Assembly (NCBI RefSeq): GCF_002238045.1
Contig: NZ_NBYO01000002.1
Coordinates: 558,001-622,000, forward strand
From: Notoacmeibacter marinus
GTDB taxonomy: Bacteria > Pseudomonadota > Alphaproteobacteria > Rhizobiales > Rhizobiaceae
Length of the DNA stretch: 64,000 bases
Direction of reading: 5' to 3'
This document shows, piece after piece, positions 34,526-43,551 of the stretch. How positions within the stretch are numbered: position 1 is the stretch's first letter; each line of letters starts with the position of its first letter. Position numbers and translations under genes: made by a program. The notes under the pieces were generated by a model that saw nothing but the letters and a program-made list of their open reading frames with translations, searched no databases and had not been told where the DNA came from.

Positions 34526-35530
34526 ATGGCTGGATCGGACATGCCGCTGCAACAGCTTCTGGAGCATCTCCAGAAGCTGGCGGAAAAGGCTCTGACGCTG
34601 TGGGACGTGCCGGAGGATGCGACGGTGCGCCTCATCAACGTCTCCGAGAACGCGACCTATCTGGTCGAAGCGCCTGGCGGCTATCGCTCCATTCTGCGCA
34701 TTCATCGGGAGAACTACCACACCCGCCGCGCCATCGAGTGCGAGCTGGCCTGGCTCGATGCGCTCGGCGCGGAGAAGGTCGTCATCACGCCCGGCTATTA
34801 TCGCGGCAGGAACGGCGATCCGATCCAGCAGGAGCGGATCGACGGTCTGCCCGATCCGCGCTTCATGGTGCTGTTCCACTTCGTCGCAGGCACCGCCCCC
34901 GATGAGACCGGCGACATGCGCGACGGCTTCGAGGAACTGGGCGTCATCGCGGCGCGCTGCCACGAACACGCCATGCATTGGGAAAGGCCCGAACCCTTCG
35001 AACGCCTGACATGGGACGTCGAGGCCGTTTTCGGCGCCGAGCCGACCTGGGGCGACTGGCGTGACGCGCCGGAAGTGACCGACGAGGTGAAAGACGCTCT
35101 GGAAGAGGTCGAGCGGACCATCCGCTCCCGCCTTGCCAGCTACGGCAAGGCACCGGAACGGTACAATCTGATCCACGCCGATATGCGCCTTGCCAACCTG
35201 CTGATCGACGACAACGGCACCAGGCTGATCGATTTCGACGATTGCGGCTTCGGCTGGTTCATGTACGACTTCGCCGCCGCCATCAGTTTCATCGAGGACA
35301 GCCCGCAAATCCCGGCGCTGAAAGAGGCGTGGCTCAAGGGCTACCGCTCGGTGCGCGATCTGCCTGAAGCGGACGAGGCGGAGATCGACACCTTCATCAT
35401 GCTGCGCAGAATGGCGCTTCTGGCCTGGATCGGCAGCCATATCGAGGCGCCGGAACCGCAGGCCCTGGCGCCCGGCTTCGCCGCGACGACGGCGCGGCTC
35501 GGGCAGCAATGGCTGGAGACCGTGCGATGA
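34526..35530 (+). CDS. Aminoglycoside-phosphotransferase-family kinase of the BMC operon, putative amino-alcohol kinase
   Basis: The 334-residue protein is an APH/choline-kinase-like fold: nucleotide-binding ATYLVEA and ILRIHREN, the Brenner motif LIHADMRLANLL (H217, D219, N224) and the metal site LIDFDDCGFG (D236, D238). In amine pathways such kinases phosphorylate the hydroxyl of amino alcohols or homoserine. Paired with the class III PLP enzyme it could make the O-phospho substrate for elimination to an aldehyde. The N-terminal stretch LQQLLEHLQKLAEKAL is an amphipathic helix that could also act as a targeting signal. It overlaps the hydrolase start. Confidence 0.83.
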   Translation: MAGSDMPLQQLLEHLQKLAEKALTLWDVPEDATVRLINVSENATYLVEAPGGYRSILRIHRENYHTRRAIECELAWLDALGAEKVVITPGYYRGRNGDPIQQERIDGLPDPRFMVLFHFVAGTAPDETGDMRDGFEELGVIAARCHEHAMHWERPEPFERLTWDVEAVFGAEPTWGDWRDAPEVTDEVKDALEEVERTIRSRLASYGKAPERYNLIHADMRLANLLIDDNGTRLIDFDDCGFGWFMYDFAAAISFIEDSPQIPALKEAWLKGYRSVRDLPEADEAEIDTFIMLRRMALLAWIGSHIEAPEPQALAPGFAATTARLGQQWLETVR

Positions 35531-36195
35531 ACTGGAAAACCGCCTTTCGCAGCTTCTATTACGAGAACGCCGAGGCGCCGGACGACATCGTTCTGTCACC
35601 GGCGCAGACGGCGCTGCTCGTGATCGACATCCAGAACACCTATCTGGAAACGCCGGACGATCCGGCCGAGGCGGAGCGCTGGCAGCCCTTCTTCGAGCGG
35701 ATGAACGGCACCGTCATCCCGAACACGGCGAAGCTGCTGGACTGGGCGCGCGAAAAGGGCATCGAGGTGATGTTCGCGCGGATCGCCTGCCAGACCGAGG
35801 ACGGTCGCGACCGTTCGCTGAGCCAGAAAAAACCCGGCTTCAACTATCTGTTGCTGCCCAAGGATCGCGCCGACAGCCAGATCGTCGATGCGCTGACGCC
35901 GCGCGGCGACGAGATTGCGGTGACGAAGACGACCGACAGCGTGCTGACCGGCACGAATCTGCGCCTCATGCTGCACAATATCGGCATTACAGACGTCATC
36001 GTCGCCGGCATCTTCACCGACCAGTGCGTCAGTTCGACGGTCCGCTCCCTCTGCGACGAGAGCTTCGGCGTGGTGGTGGTCGAGGATTGCTGCGCGGCGG
36101 CGACGGACGATCTTCACCGCCGCGAACTGGAGATCATCAACATGATCTACTGCCATGTCGTCTCATCCGAAGAGGCTATGTCCTTCGTGAAATAG
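35527..36195 (+). CDS. Isochorismatase-like cysteine hydrolase of the BMC operon
   Basis: The 222-residue protein has the cysteine-hydrolase triad: D34 (LLVIDIQNTY), K134 (VTKTTDS) and C167 (TDQCVSST). Relatives hydrolyse amides, carbamates or ureides such as N-carbamoylsarcosine, nicotinamide or peroxyureidoacrylate. It begins within the kinase stop (ATGA) and ends the operon. A possible job is releasing the amine from an amide or carbamoyl precursor before or after import; that is inference. ATG 35527 is preferred over an upstream in-frame ATG at 35509 inside the kinase gene. Confidence 0.83.
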   Translation: MNWKTAFRSFYYENAEAPDDIVLSPAQTALLVIDIQNTYLETPDDPAEAERWQPFFERMNGTVIPNTAKLLDWAREKGIEVMFARIACQTEDGRDRSLSQKKPGFNYLLLPKDRADSQIVDALTPRGDEIAVTKTTDSVLTGTNLRLMLHNIGITDVIVAGIFTDQCVSSTVRSLCDESFGVVVVEDCCAAATDDLHRRELEIINMIYCHVVSSEEAMSFVK

Positions 36196-36224
36196 CGCCG
36201 CTCGCGCAGGCCTGGGATTCGCCG

Positions 36225-37178
36225 TCACGCCGCGGTCGCCGTCACGCCACGGTGCCGGATCGACCACAGAACGGCCGACATCACCGTCTCGCGCAGTGAA
36301 TGCGAAGGCGACCAGTTGAGGATGCGCTGCGCGGGCGTAGGGTCGATGGCCAGCTCGGTGCGATCGTCCGAACGGTTCGGCATGGGAACGATCTCGATAT
36401 GCGAACCGGAAATCCGGCGCACCAGTTCGATCAGGTCGCGAACGCTCGCGCCACGGCCCGTGCCCAGATCCAGCGCTACTGTTTCACCCCCCTCAATCAG
36501 ATAGTCCACGGCTTCGACATAGGCCGCCGCGGCGTCCATGACGTGAAGATGATCGCCGACGAATGTGCCATCCCGGGTCGGATGATCGCATCCGTAGAGT
36601 CGGAAGCAATCGCGCGTGCCGGCAACGGCTTCGGCGAGGCGGCCGATAGTATCGGATGGCCGGCTGCGCGATCGCTCGATCCGGTACTGGCCTTCGCAGC
36701 CGGCAGTCTCCAGATGGCGCAGCATGACCGTCCGGATACCGGAATGCCGCCGAGAATCGTCGAGCAATCGGTTGATCGAAGCCAGGTCGTGGCCACTTGC
36801 TTCGCCCGGCCCGGCGGACTCGTCCCTTATGCTGGGCCATCCCGAAAGGACGACCTTCTTCAATCCCTGGTCGGCCAGAAAGGACAGAAGAGCTGTCGTA
36901 TCGTCAAACGCGCTGCCCGAGCCTTCCCCCGCTTGCCCGCCACCAACGGCGCGATCGGCCAGATGAATGACCGCCAGCGGTTTGTGGCGGGCAAGCGCGG
37001 TTTCGAGACGCGCTTTGTCGCCAATGTCGCCGATCTGTAACGGGCCCCACCGTACGTTGGCGGCACGGCCCGTGGAAAGATCGTCGTAGGCCACGGGAAG
37101 ATAGCCCTTTCTTGCCAGTGAATAGCAGATATGCGAACCGAGATAGCCGGCGCCGCCCGTGACGAGAATTCTTTCCAT
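36225..37178 (-). CDS. NAD-dependent epimerase/dehydratase family protein (GalE/ExoB-like) lacking the catalytic Tyr and Lys
   Basis: The 317-residue protein begins ERILVTGGAGYLGSHICYSLARKG with an intact NAD motif (G8, G11, G14), DDLSTG and later DGTFVGDHLHVMDAAAAYVEAVDYL, all close to UDP-glucose 4-epimerase. The active-site YxxxK is missing: there is no Tyr or Lys anywhere between residues 109 and 164, and the aligned segment reads SGHDLASINRLLDD. The Ser region (LSGWPS, 112-116) is partly kept. It probably does not epimerise sugars by the normal mechanism. It lies between the BMC and exopolysaccharide loci, and the C-terminal domain is complete with no frameshift. Confidence 0.8.
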   Translation of the reverse strand: MERILVTGGAGYLGSHICYSLARKGYLPVAYDDLSTGRAANVRWGPLQIGDIGDKARLETALARHKPLAVIHLADRAVGGGQAGEGSGSAFDDTTALLSFLADQGLKKVVLSGWPSIRDESAGPGEASGHDLASINRLLDDSRRHSGIRTVMLRHLETAGCEGQYRIERSRSRPSDTIGRLAEAVAGTRDCFRLYGCDHPTRDGTFVGDHLHVMDAAAAYVEAVDYLIEGGETVALDLGTGRGASVRDLIELVRRISGSHIEIVPMPNRSDDRTELAIDPTPAQRILNWSPSHSLRETVMSAVLWSIRHRGVTATAA

Positions 37179-37403
37179 CGTGCTCTTCCTCCATATTCGC
37201 CAACTGCCCGATATTCCGGGCCTGTCGAAATGGTTTTAAGCGCGATGATCGACACTGGGTGGAAGCAAGAAGATATTTCGGGTTCCCCTCAAGACGGTTC
37301 GACTATCCTTCGGTATAGGAGAACGATACATGCGCGTCCGCCGATAGACTTGGGAGCGCGCTATGATGCAGGCTCGAACTTGATGAAAGAACGAGGCAAC
37401 ACG

Positions 37404-37919
37404 ATGATCGCTCATCGAACCTGTATCTCGCTGGCCGTCACAATCGGCTTTCTTCTTGTGGCAGCGAATGTGCGGGCCGCCGAGATCGGCGCGCCGCAAA
37501 ACGATCCCGTGCTGACGGTCAACGGCCAGATCGAACGCACGAATGAAGGCGATACCGCGGTCTTCGACATGGACATGCTGAAAGCGTTGCCGGCGACCAG
37601 CTTTCGGACATCGACGATCTGGACCGATGACGTTCATCGGTTCACGGGCGTGGCGCTCGACGATCTTCTGGACGCGGTCGGCGCCCAGGGCAGAACGATA
37701 AACGCGATAGCGCTGAACGATTATGCCGTGGAGATTCCCGCCGCCGACGCTGTCGATGGTGGTCCGATCGTAGCCTACGAGATGGATGGCGCCGAGATGT
37801 CGGTTCGCGAAAAAGGCCCGCTCTGGATCGTTTATCCGTATGACGCCAAGGCCGACTATCGGACCGAGATGATCTATTCGCGCTCCATCTGGCAGCTCGA
37901 CCGCATGAATATTCGATAG
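37404..37919 (+). CDS. Secreted molybdopterin-domain-like protein without a Cys ligand
   Basis: The 171-residue protein has a signal peptide (TCISLAVTIGFLLVAANVRAA, cleavage likely before EIGAP). The mature part has LTVNGQIERTNEGDTAVFDMDMLKALP, TGVALDDLLDAVGAQG, YAVEIPAADA, and PLWIVYPYD, matching the oxidoreductase molybdopterin-binding (sulfite-oxidase-like) fold. The mature region contains no Cys, so it lacks the usual molybdenum ligand and may be a periplasmic sensor partner rather than an enzyme. It precedes the hybrid kinase by 15 bp. ATG 37404 has GAGG seven bases upstream; ATG 37383 is possible. Confidence 0.75.
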   Translation: MIAHRTCISLAVTIGFLLVAANVRAAEIGAPQNDPVLTVNGQIERTNEGDTAVFDMDMLKALPATSFRTSTIWTDDVHRFTGVALDDLLDAVGAQGRTINAIALNDYAVEIPAADAVDGGPIVAYEMDGAEMSVREKGPLWIVYPYDAKADYRTEMIYSRSIWQLDRMNIR

Positions 37920-37934
37920 GAGCGACCTGATGTC

Positions 37935-40529
37935 ATGAAGGGATGGCTCAAACGCTGGGGTCTTTACCGCCTCATTCCCGCGGTCATTCTGCTCTTGGCC
38001 TTGCTCTTTTCGATGCTCGGGGCGCAGATGTACCGCGAGGTGGCGGCGCTGCGGTCGGCCCCTCAGGACAACGTTCAGTGGACGCTGGCCCAGGTCGAGA
38101 TCGAACTGCTGACCCTGCTCGATACACTCAGAGCCGCGCAGGACGCAGGCAAGGCCGATCCGCGCCGGCTGGCCGAACTGCGCAAGCGCTTCGACATTTT
38201 TTACAGCCGGAACAGAACCATAGCCCGGAGCCAGGGCTTTCAGGACTTGAGGACCATCGAACAGTTTTCGACGGCCCTCGGCGCGGTCCGGCAGACGCTC
38301 GACGACCAATTGCCCCTCATCGACGGCGACGACCCCGCTCTTTTCACCGGTCTGCCCGACCTCGAAGAGCAGTTCCAGGCCATTCGTCCGACGACCCGGC
38401 AATTGTCGCTGATCGGTATTCGGAAATTCGCCGAACTGTCCGATAAGCGGCGACACGATTTCGGACTTCTGGTCTTCCAGACGGCCGGGGTCGGGCTTGT
38501 TCTCATCGTCGCGCTGATCTTTGCCCTTGCGGTCCTGTACCGCCAGCGCCAGATCGCCCAGGCCAGTTCGGCGAAGGTCCGCGAAAGCCGTTCCCGCTTC
38601 GCCAATACGGTGAACGTCTCGCTGGACGCCATCATCGTGGCCGATGGCAACGGCACGATTCTCGACTTCAACCCGGCAGCCGAAAAGACGTTCGGCTATT
38701 CGCACGCCCGTGCGGTCGGCGCCGATATGGCCGATCTGATCGTGCCTCCGACCCTGCATGCCGCGCACAAGGAGGGCATGCGCCGCTATCTTCAGTCCGG
38801 CAAGTCCAAGCTGGTCGGCAAAGGCCGCTTCGAACTGGATGCGATGCATGCGAACGGTTCGATCTTTCCGGTCGAAATGTCGATAGGAGCGACGGCAGGC
38901 GAAAACGGCGAACCCATTCTCATTGCCTATGTTCGCGATATTTCGAAGCGAAAACGGATCGAAGTGGAACTGACCAATGCCCGTGATAAGGCGCTGGCGG
39001 CGGACAAGGCGAAGTCCCAGTTCCTCGCGGTCATGAGCCATGAGATGCGCACTCCGCTCAACGCCGTGATGGCGACGCTGGACCTTCTGGATCGGACCGA
39101 ACTGAAGCCTCGCCAGCGCGATTTCCTCCAGACGGCGATCACCTCGGGCGAAATTCTCCAGCACCATATCGATGACGTGCTGGACCTGACCCGGATCGAG
39201 GCTGGCGCGATCGACCTGCAAGCGGAGCGGTTCGACATTCGCGACCTGATCGCCGAAGTCGAACGAAGCACTCAGTTGGCCGCTGACAAGAAGGGCGATG
39301 CGGTGTCTGTTCAGATCGATCTGGACGAAACGCAGATTTGCCTGGACCGGAACCGGCTGCGCCAGATCCTTCTCAACCTCGTAAGCAACGCCATCAAGTT
39401 CACCGACGACGGAACCATCGATATTATCGCCGCCAGCCATGCCGATACGGATGATCGGCGCGTTCTGACTTTCGAGGTCAAGGATACGGGGATCGGGATC
39501 GCGCCTGAGGATCTGGGGCGCATCTTCGGCGATTTCGTCACGCTCGACCCGTCATACCAGCGCAAGGCGGAAGGCTATGGTCTCGGCCTTGCGATCTGCC
39601 GCCGGATCGCCGCGGCGATGGGCGGCAAGATAACCGTGCGCAGCGAAAGAGGCGTCGGCAGCAGCTTCCTCGTCACCCTTCCGGAAGCCGAAGAGACACA
39701 GACGACCGAAGAACGGCGGCCGGAAAGTACGAGCGCGGCGGTTCCGTCCGGCGTTTCTCTGCGCGTCCTCATGGTCGAGGATAACGAGACCAACCGCTTC
39801 GTCGCACGTGCGATGCTCGAAGAAGAGGGCTGCACGGTCGTCGAGGCAGTCGATGGCGAGGAAGGCGTCGCCAAGGCTCAAGAAGAGCGCTTCGACCTTA
39901 TTCTCATGGATATCAGCATGCCGAGGCTTGATGGGATCGAAGCGGCGCGTATGATCCGGAGCGGGTCAGGCGCGTCGAAGGCGGTGCCGATCATCTGCCT
40001 GACCGCCCATGCCATGTCCGAGACACGGGATGCCCTGCACGAAGCGGGGGTCACGGATTGCCTGATCAAGCCTCTACGCCGAAAGAACTTGCAGCATGTC
40101 CTTTCCATGGTTCTGAAACACGACAGAGCCCAAGAGCACGACGGCGATCCCGAAACGGATATTCTGATCGATCCGGTGCTGCTGAACGAGCTGGCAACCC
40201 TGATGCCGCCGGAGCGCCTCAATCGGTCTTTCGGGCGGTTTATCGAGGAAGTCGGCTCGTTGCGGGCGCAGTTCGAAACGCTGTGCGAGAGCCGCGATAG
40301 CCAGGCTGCGCTCAAACATGCTCACCATCTGACCGGTTCGTCAGGCATGTTCGGCGCGGTGGCTCTGACCGAGGCGTTCCGGCACTTTCAAGATCTGGCA
40401 GCGGCAGGCGACATGGCTTCCATCCTCGAATTGCTCGACGATGTCGATGCGTTGGGCCAGGAAACGATCGCCGCTTTCGAAACGGAGGGATGGGCCGCCC
40501 GACGACCCGTTCCGACCGAGGCGTCCTGA
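37935..40529 (+). CDS. Hybrid sensor histidine kinase with PAS, receiver and HPt domains
   Basis: The 864-residue inner-membrane protein has TM1 (about 12-32), a periplasmic domain of about 145 residues, TM2 (about 178-203), PAS (about 218-337), HisKA with H369 (VMSHEMRTPLN), HATPase (NLVSNAIKF, KDTGIGI, GYGLGLAI), receiver with D659 (ILMDISMP) and a C-terminal HPt with H797 (KHAHHLTGSSGMFG). There is no HAMP domain. It can run a complete phosphorelay up to HPt; the final regulator is not in the window unless it is the LuxR-type regulator at 49610. Its partner is likely the secreted molybdopterin-like protein encoded 15 bp upstream. Confidence 0.93.
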   Translation: MKGWLKRWGLYRLIPAVILLLALLFSMLGAQMYREVAALRSAPQDNVQWTLAQVEIELLTLLDTLRAAQDAGKADPRRLAELRKRFDIFYSRNRTIARSQGFQDLRTIEQFSTALGAVRQTLDDQLPLIDGDDPALFTGLPDLEEQFQAIRPTTRQLSLIGIRKFAELSDKRRHDFGLLVFQTAGVGLVLIVALIFALAVLYRQRQIAQASSAKVRESRSRFANTVNVSLDAIIVADGNGTILDFNPAAEKTFGYSHARAVGADMADLIVPPTLHAAHKEGMRRYLQSGKSKLVGKGRFELDAMHANGSIFPVEMSIGATAGENGEPILIAYVRDISKRKRIEVELTNARDKALAADKAKSQFLAVMSHEMRTPLNAVMATLDLLDRTELKPRQRDFLQTAITSGEILQHHIDDVLDLTRIEAGAIDLQAERFDIRDLIAEVERSTQLAADKKGDAVSVQIDLDETQICLDRNRLRQILLNLVSNAIKFTDDGTIDIIAASHADTDDRRVLTFEVKDTGIGIAPEDLGRIFGDFVTLDPSYQRKAEGYGLGLAICRRIAAAMGGKITVRSERGVGSSFLVTLPEAEETQTTEERRPESTSAAVPSGVSLRVLMVEDNETNRFVARAMLEEEGCTVVEAVDGEEGVAKAQEERFDLILMDISMPRLDGIEAARMIRSGSGASKAVPIICLTAHAMSETRDALHEAGVTDCLIKPLRRKNLQHVLSMVLKHDRAQEHDGDPETDILIDPVLLNELATLMPPERLNRSFGRFIEEVGSLRAQFETLCESRDSQAALKHAHHLTGSSGMFGAVALTEAFRHFQDLAAAGDMASILELLDDVDALGQETIAAFETEGWAARRPVPTEAS

Positions 40530-40795
40530 GCCGCAAACCATGAAGAACGCTGGTTTGAGTATCAGCGCCAGGCTCTGGAAACCAAGAACAGGCTCGGCTG
40601 AAACCGGAACTTGCCTTCACGGCCCGTCGACGCCCTCGACAGAACAGGCCTCGACTGTTCATTCCTTCAGACGGTGAATCGCTTTGGCATGCGAAGGCGG
40701 ATTTCGGTCCCGCTTCCCGCACGCCTTCGAAACTCCGGGCCATTGCCTCCCACCGAAGCAGAAGCCGCTAAGCGTCGGTGTCCTGGGTCGGAGCC

Positions 40796-42046
40796 CTAGT
40801 TCCCCCACATGGATAGAGTTGCCTTTGCCGCGCCCGTTACAGCTGTGAACCCCTTGGCGATCTCGATGAGATTGGTCTGTTTGGAATCGTAGCAGGCCAG
40901 CGCGTCGCCGGGCATCATGAACGGGTTGAAGTCGTCGCGGTCGCGATCGCGTAGCAACCGCTCCACTTTCCGCTCGATGACGATGGATTCGCCGGTTAGC
41001 GGGTTTCGGGAGATCAGCGCCGCCGTTCGGTCAGCATTCACCCACTTCGTTCCGCCAAGGCAGTTCATGCCGACAATGGCGTCCAGAAAGCGCGTGCCAT
41101 AGCGCAGTTCGCGCGAATCCTTGCCAACGGCGGAAAGAGCGTTGGCGGCGGCCGGCTGGGTCAGGTTCGACATGAAGACCTTCACGCCAGGCGTCGTTAC
41201 AGGCGATGGCGCGACGAGATCGTCCTGAAAGCAGCCGCGACTGTCCACCTCGATACGGTCCCCGGCCAGAAGCAGCATGTCGTTGAAGGGAAGCCCCTTC
41301 ATCGCGCCGCGCGCATCCACCGAGATGCTCCTGCCGCCCCGCACGATGCGGACATTCGTCAGATCGGCATCGGGACGAATGCCGCCGGCCGATTGCAGCG
41401 CGCGCGATAGCCGCCGCCCTTCGGCGGTGCCGCCGCCCGCATTCTGGCGAAGCGTGTCGCGATCATTGGCCGATACGCCTCCCACATCCACGGAACCGGG
41501 ATCAAAGACGGCGCCCGAGACATGGACGCGCGCCGGCGCGAAATCCTGAAGCCGCACGGAGACCGGCGGCGCGGCCGAATAGATCGCATTGGAGATGAGC
41601 GCGGACGCAATGCGGCGTTCGATGGCTTCGACGCTCGAGCCCTTTGCGGCAATTGCGGGAAGGTGCGGCAGCCGGACCGTGCCGTCCTGAGAAACTTCGT
41701 AGGAGCCGCTGAAGGTGGGATCGTTGCCGACGGAAATCGTCAGAAGATCGCCGCTCGAAAGCAAAAGCCCGTCGCGGGGCATTTGCGGAGCGATCGCGGG
41801 AGAATGAGCCGAAGCCGTCGATGCGGTGCATTTGCGCAGATTCTGGTTTGTGGCGGTCTGCGTCCAGCGACCTTTCTGGCGGCGCGGCGAACGATATTGC
41901 GCCTGGTAGCTCAGCCCCTCGCTCACACTCTCGCGATTGTCGACATCATCCAGCGATGCACAGCCGCCGACGAGCGATGCGGCGATAAGCAGAGAAGCGC
42001 TCGATGCGAGCCATCCGGCGAATTGACGGTGTTTGCTCTCGTTCAT
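40796..42046 (-). CDS. Polysaccharide export outer-membrane lipoprotein (OPX/Wza family)
   Basis: The 416-residue protein has a lipoprotein signal (WLASSASLLIAASLVGGCASL, lipid Cys in VGGC). It then has the Poly_export region LLLSSGDLLTISVGNDPTFSGSYEVSQDGTVRLPHL and SLBB-like segments PARVHVSGAVFDPGSV and LPFNDMLLLAGDRIEVD. OPX proteins form the outer-membrane exit channel for exopolysaccharide. The start MNESKH at 42046 follows AAGGATCC; an earlier ATG at 42088 is possible. It is transcribed away from the flippase gene, with 238 bp between starts. Confidence 0.85.
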   Translation of the reverse strand: MNESKHRQFAGWLASSASLLIAASLVGGCASLDDVDNRESVSEGLSYQAQYRSPRRQKGRWTQTATNQNLRKCTASTASAHSPAIAPQMPRDGLLLSSGDLLTISVGNDPTFSGSYEVSQDGTVRLPHLPAIAAKGSSVEAIERRIASALISNAIYSAAPPVSVRLQDFAPARVHVSGAVFDPGSVDVGGVSANDRDTLRQNAGGGTAEGRRLSRALQSAGGIRPDADLTNVRIVRGGRSISVDARGAMKGLPFNDMLLLAGDRIEVDSRGCFQDDLVAPSPVTTPGVKVFMSNLTQPAAANALSAVGKDSRELRYGTRFLDAIVGMNCLGGTKWVNADRTAALISRNPLTGESIVIERKVERLLRDRDRDDFNPFMMPGDALACYDSKQTNLIEIAKGFTAVTGAAKATLSMWGN

Positions 42047-42284
42047 TTCCAGGATCCTTCCCCGTTTTGTCTGGAGATGGTTTGCCATGGCCGATGAACG
42101 CCCGCGCGAACACGAAAGGATCGGGCATGGCGCATCGGTGAGCGGCACTATGCTGTCGGATAGCAATCCTGCTCTTCTTCCATCCCGCTCTGTTCCTTCG
42201 TCGTCACCCGCTGACTGCGGCAAGGCCTATCAATCCTCATGCAAAGACGCGGCGCATTTGGCCGCTCATCTGAGGTGCATAAAG

Positions 42285-43547
42285 ATGACAAAGGCAGCGG
42301 CCGGATATTGGAAACGCGCAATGGCGGCACCGCTGGTTCGTGGTTTCGTCGCCTACAGCGCGTCGGAATTCGCCAGCAAGGCAACCCGGCTGATCGCTGT
42401 CATCGCACTTGCGCGCATGCTTTCACCAGTGGATGTCGGCATCGTGGCCGCGTCCATGGCAATCTCCGAGCTTCTGAAGGCCTTCACCGAGAACGGCGTG
42501 GTCCAGAAGATCATTGCCTCACCGGCCAGCGAATTGCAGTCGGTCGCGCGAACGGCACGGCGGCTCTTCGCGCTATGGTGTGCGGGTCTTCTGGTCCTTC
42601 AGGTCTTCATTGCGCTCGGCCTCTATCTTTGGACCGGCGAGGCAGCCGGCCCGATCATTATCGTTCTGATGGCCGGCGAATATCTCTTCATGCCGGCGGG
42701 CATCGTCCAGTGCGGTCTTGCCATGCGCGAGGGGCGTCTGAGCGGGACCGCAGCCGTGGCAGGCGCACAGAACGTCGCGGCAAACCTTCTACTGGCCATC
42801 ATGGTCCTTGTCTGGCCCAGCCCGCTCGCCGTTGCTGCGTCGCGCCTGGCAAGTGCCCCGATCTGGCTGGTTGGGATGCGGCGTTTGCGGCCATGGACGG
42901 CCAGCCGTGAATATCGGTCGGCTCCCATGGCGCCGTTTCTGGGTTTCGGATCGTCGATCCTGGGCATCGAGTTTCTGAAAGTGCTGCGCTTGCAAGCCGA
43001 CAAGCTGATTGTCGGCGCGCTGATGGGCCCCGAAACGCTCGGCATCTATTTTTTCGCCATCAATGCCGGGCTCGGAATCGCCAATTCCTTCGCTACCGCC
43101 TTTTCCATCGTCCTGTTCCCGCAGTTCTGCAACACGAAGGAGCGCGGCAAAACCCTGCGCAACGCCCTGAAGCTGGCGGCCGGCGTGCTCCTTCCGCTGG
43201 TCTGCCTGCAGGCTGTCGCCGCGCCGATCTATGTGCCGCTTGTCTTCGGAAGCCGATGGGTGGAGGTCGCGCCACTCGTCTCGGTGCTCTGCTTCGCCGC
43301 CGTGCCGGCGATCGTCTGGTCGACTGCCGCGCAATGGCTGCGAGCGGCGAACCGCGCCGAGGTCGAACTGGTCTGCTCGGCTTTCATCGCCGCCTTCATC
43401 ACCGGCGCCATCGTGGTCGCCGCGCCTTACGGGCTGACCACGACCGTCTGGGCGGTTCTCGTTTCGTCGACCCTGGCCCAGTTGGCGGCCTCCGCTGCCG
43501 TTCTCGGTCGGCCCATCATCTCTTCCCACCTGCAACTGGAAAGGTAA
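42285..43547 (+). CDS. Oligosaccharide flippase (Wzx/ExoT type)
   Basis: The 420-residue protein has about 12 hydrophobic segments and Wzx-like text: RGFVAYSASEFASKATRLIAVIALARMLSPVDVGIVAASMAISELLKAFTENGVVQKII, FGSSILGIEFLKVLRLQADKLIVGALMGPETLGIYFFAINAG and APIYVPLVFGSRWVEVAPLV. It would move lipid-linked repeat units across the inner membrane. ATG 42285 is chosen since GAGG (42272-42275) precedes it; the upstream extension of the open frame is not hydrophobic or family-like. The three glycosyltransferases follow within one operon. Confidence 0.87.
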   Translation: MTKAAAGYWKRAMAAPLVRGFVAYSASEFASKATRLIAVIALARMLSPVDVGIVAASMAISELLKAFTENGVVQKIIASPASELQSVARTARRLFALWCAGLLVLQVFIALGLYLWTGEAAGPIIIVLMAGEYLFMPAGIVQCGLAMREGRLSGTAAVAGAQNVAANLLLAIMVLVWPSPLAVAASRLASAPIWLVGMRRLRPWTASREYRSAPMAPFLGFGSSILGIEFLKVLRLQADKLIVGALMGPETLGIYFFAINAGLGIANSFATAFSIVLFPQFCNTKERGKTLRNALKLAAGVLLPLVCLQAVAAPIYVPLVFGSRWVEVAPLVSVLCFAAVPAIVWSTAAQWLRAANRAEVELVCSAFIAAFITGAIVVAAPYGLTTTVWAVLVSSTLAQLAASAAVLGRPIISSHLQLER

Positions 43548-43551
43548 TCCC

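Noticed and set aside
32528-35599. Open frame of over 1000 codons antisense to the permease, dehydrogenase and kinase genes
   Set aside because: It is a shadow of coding DNA with strong third-position GC; the plus-strand genes have clear motifs and coupled starts.
40530-40795. Possible small gene or RNA in the gap between the hybrid kinase and the OPX gene
   Set aside because: Open frames here are short and without family resemblance or good ribosome sites, and I could not fold a tRNA or known RNA. No call is made for these 266 bases.
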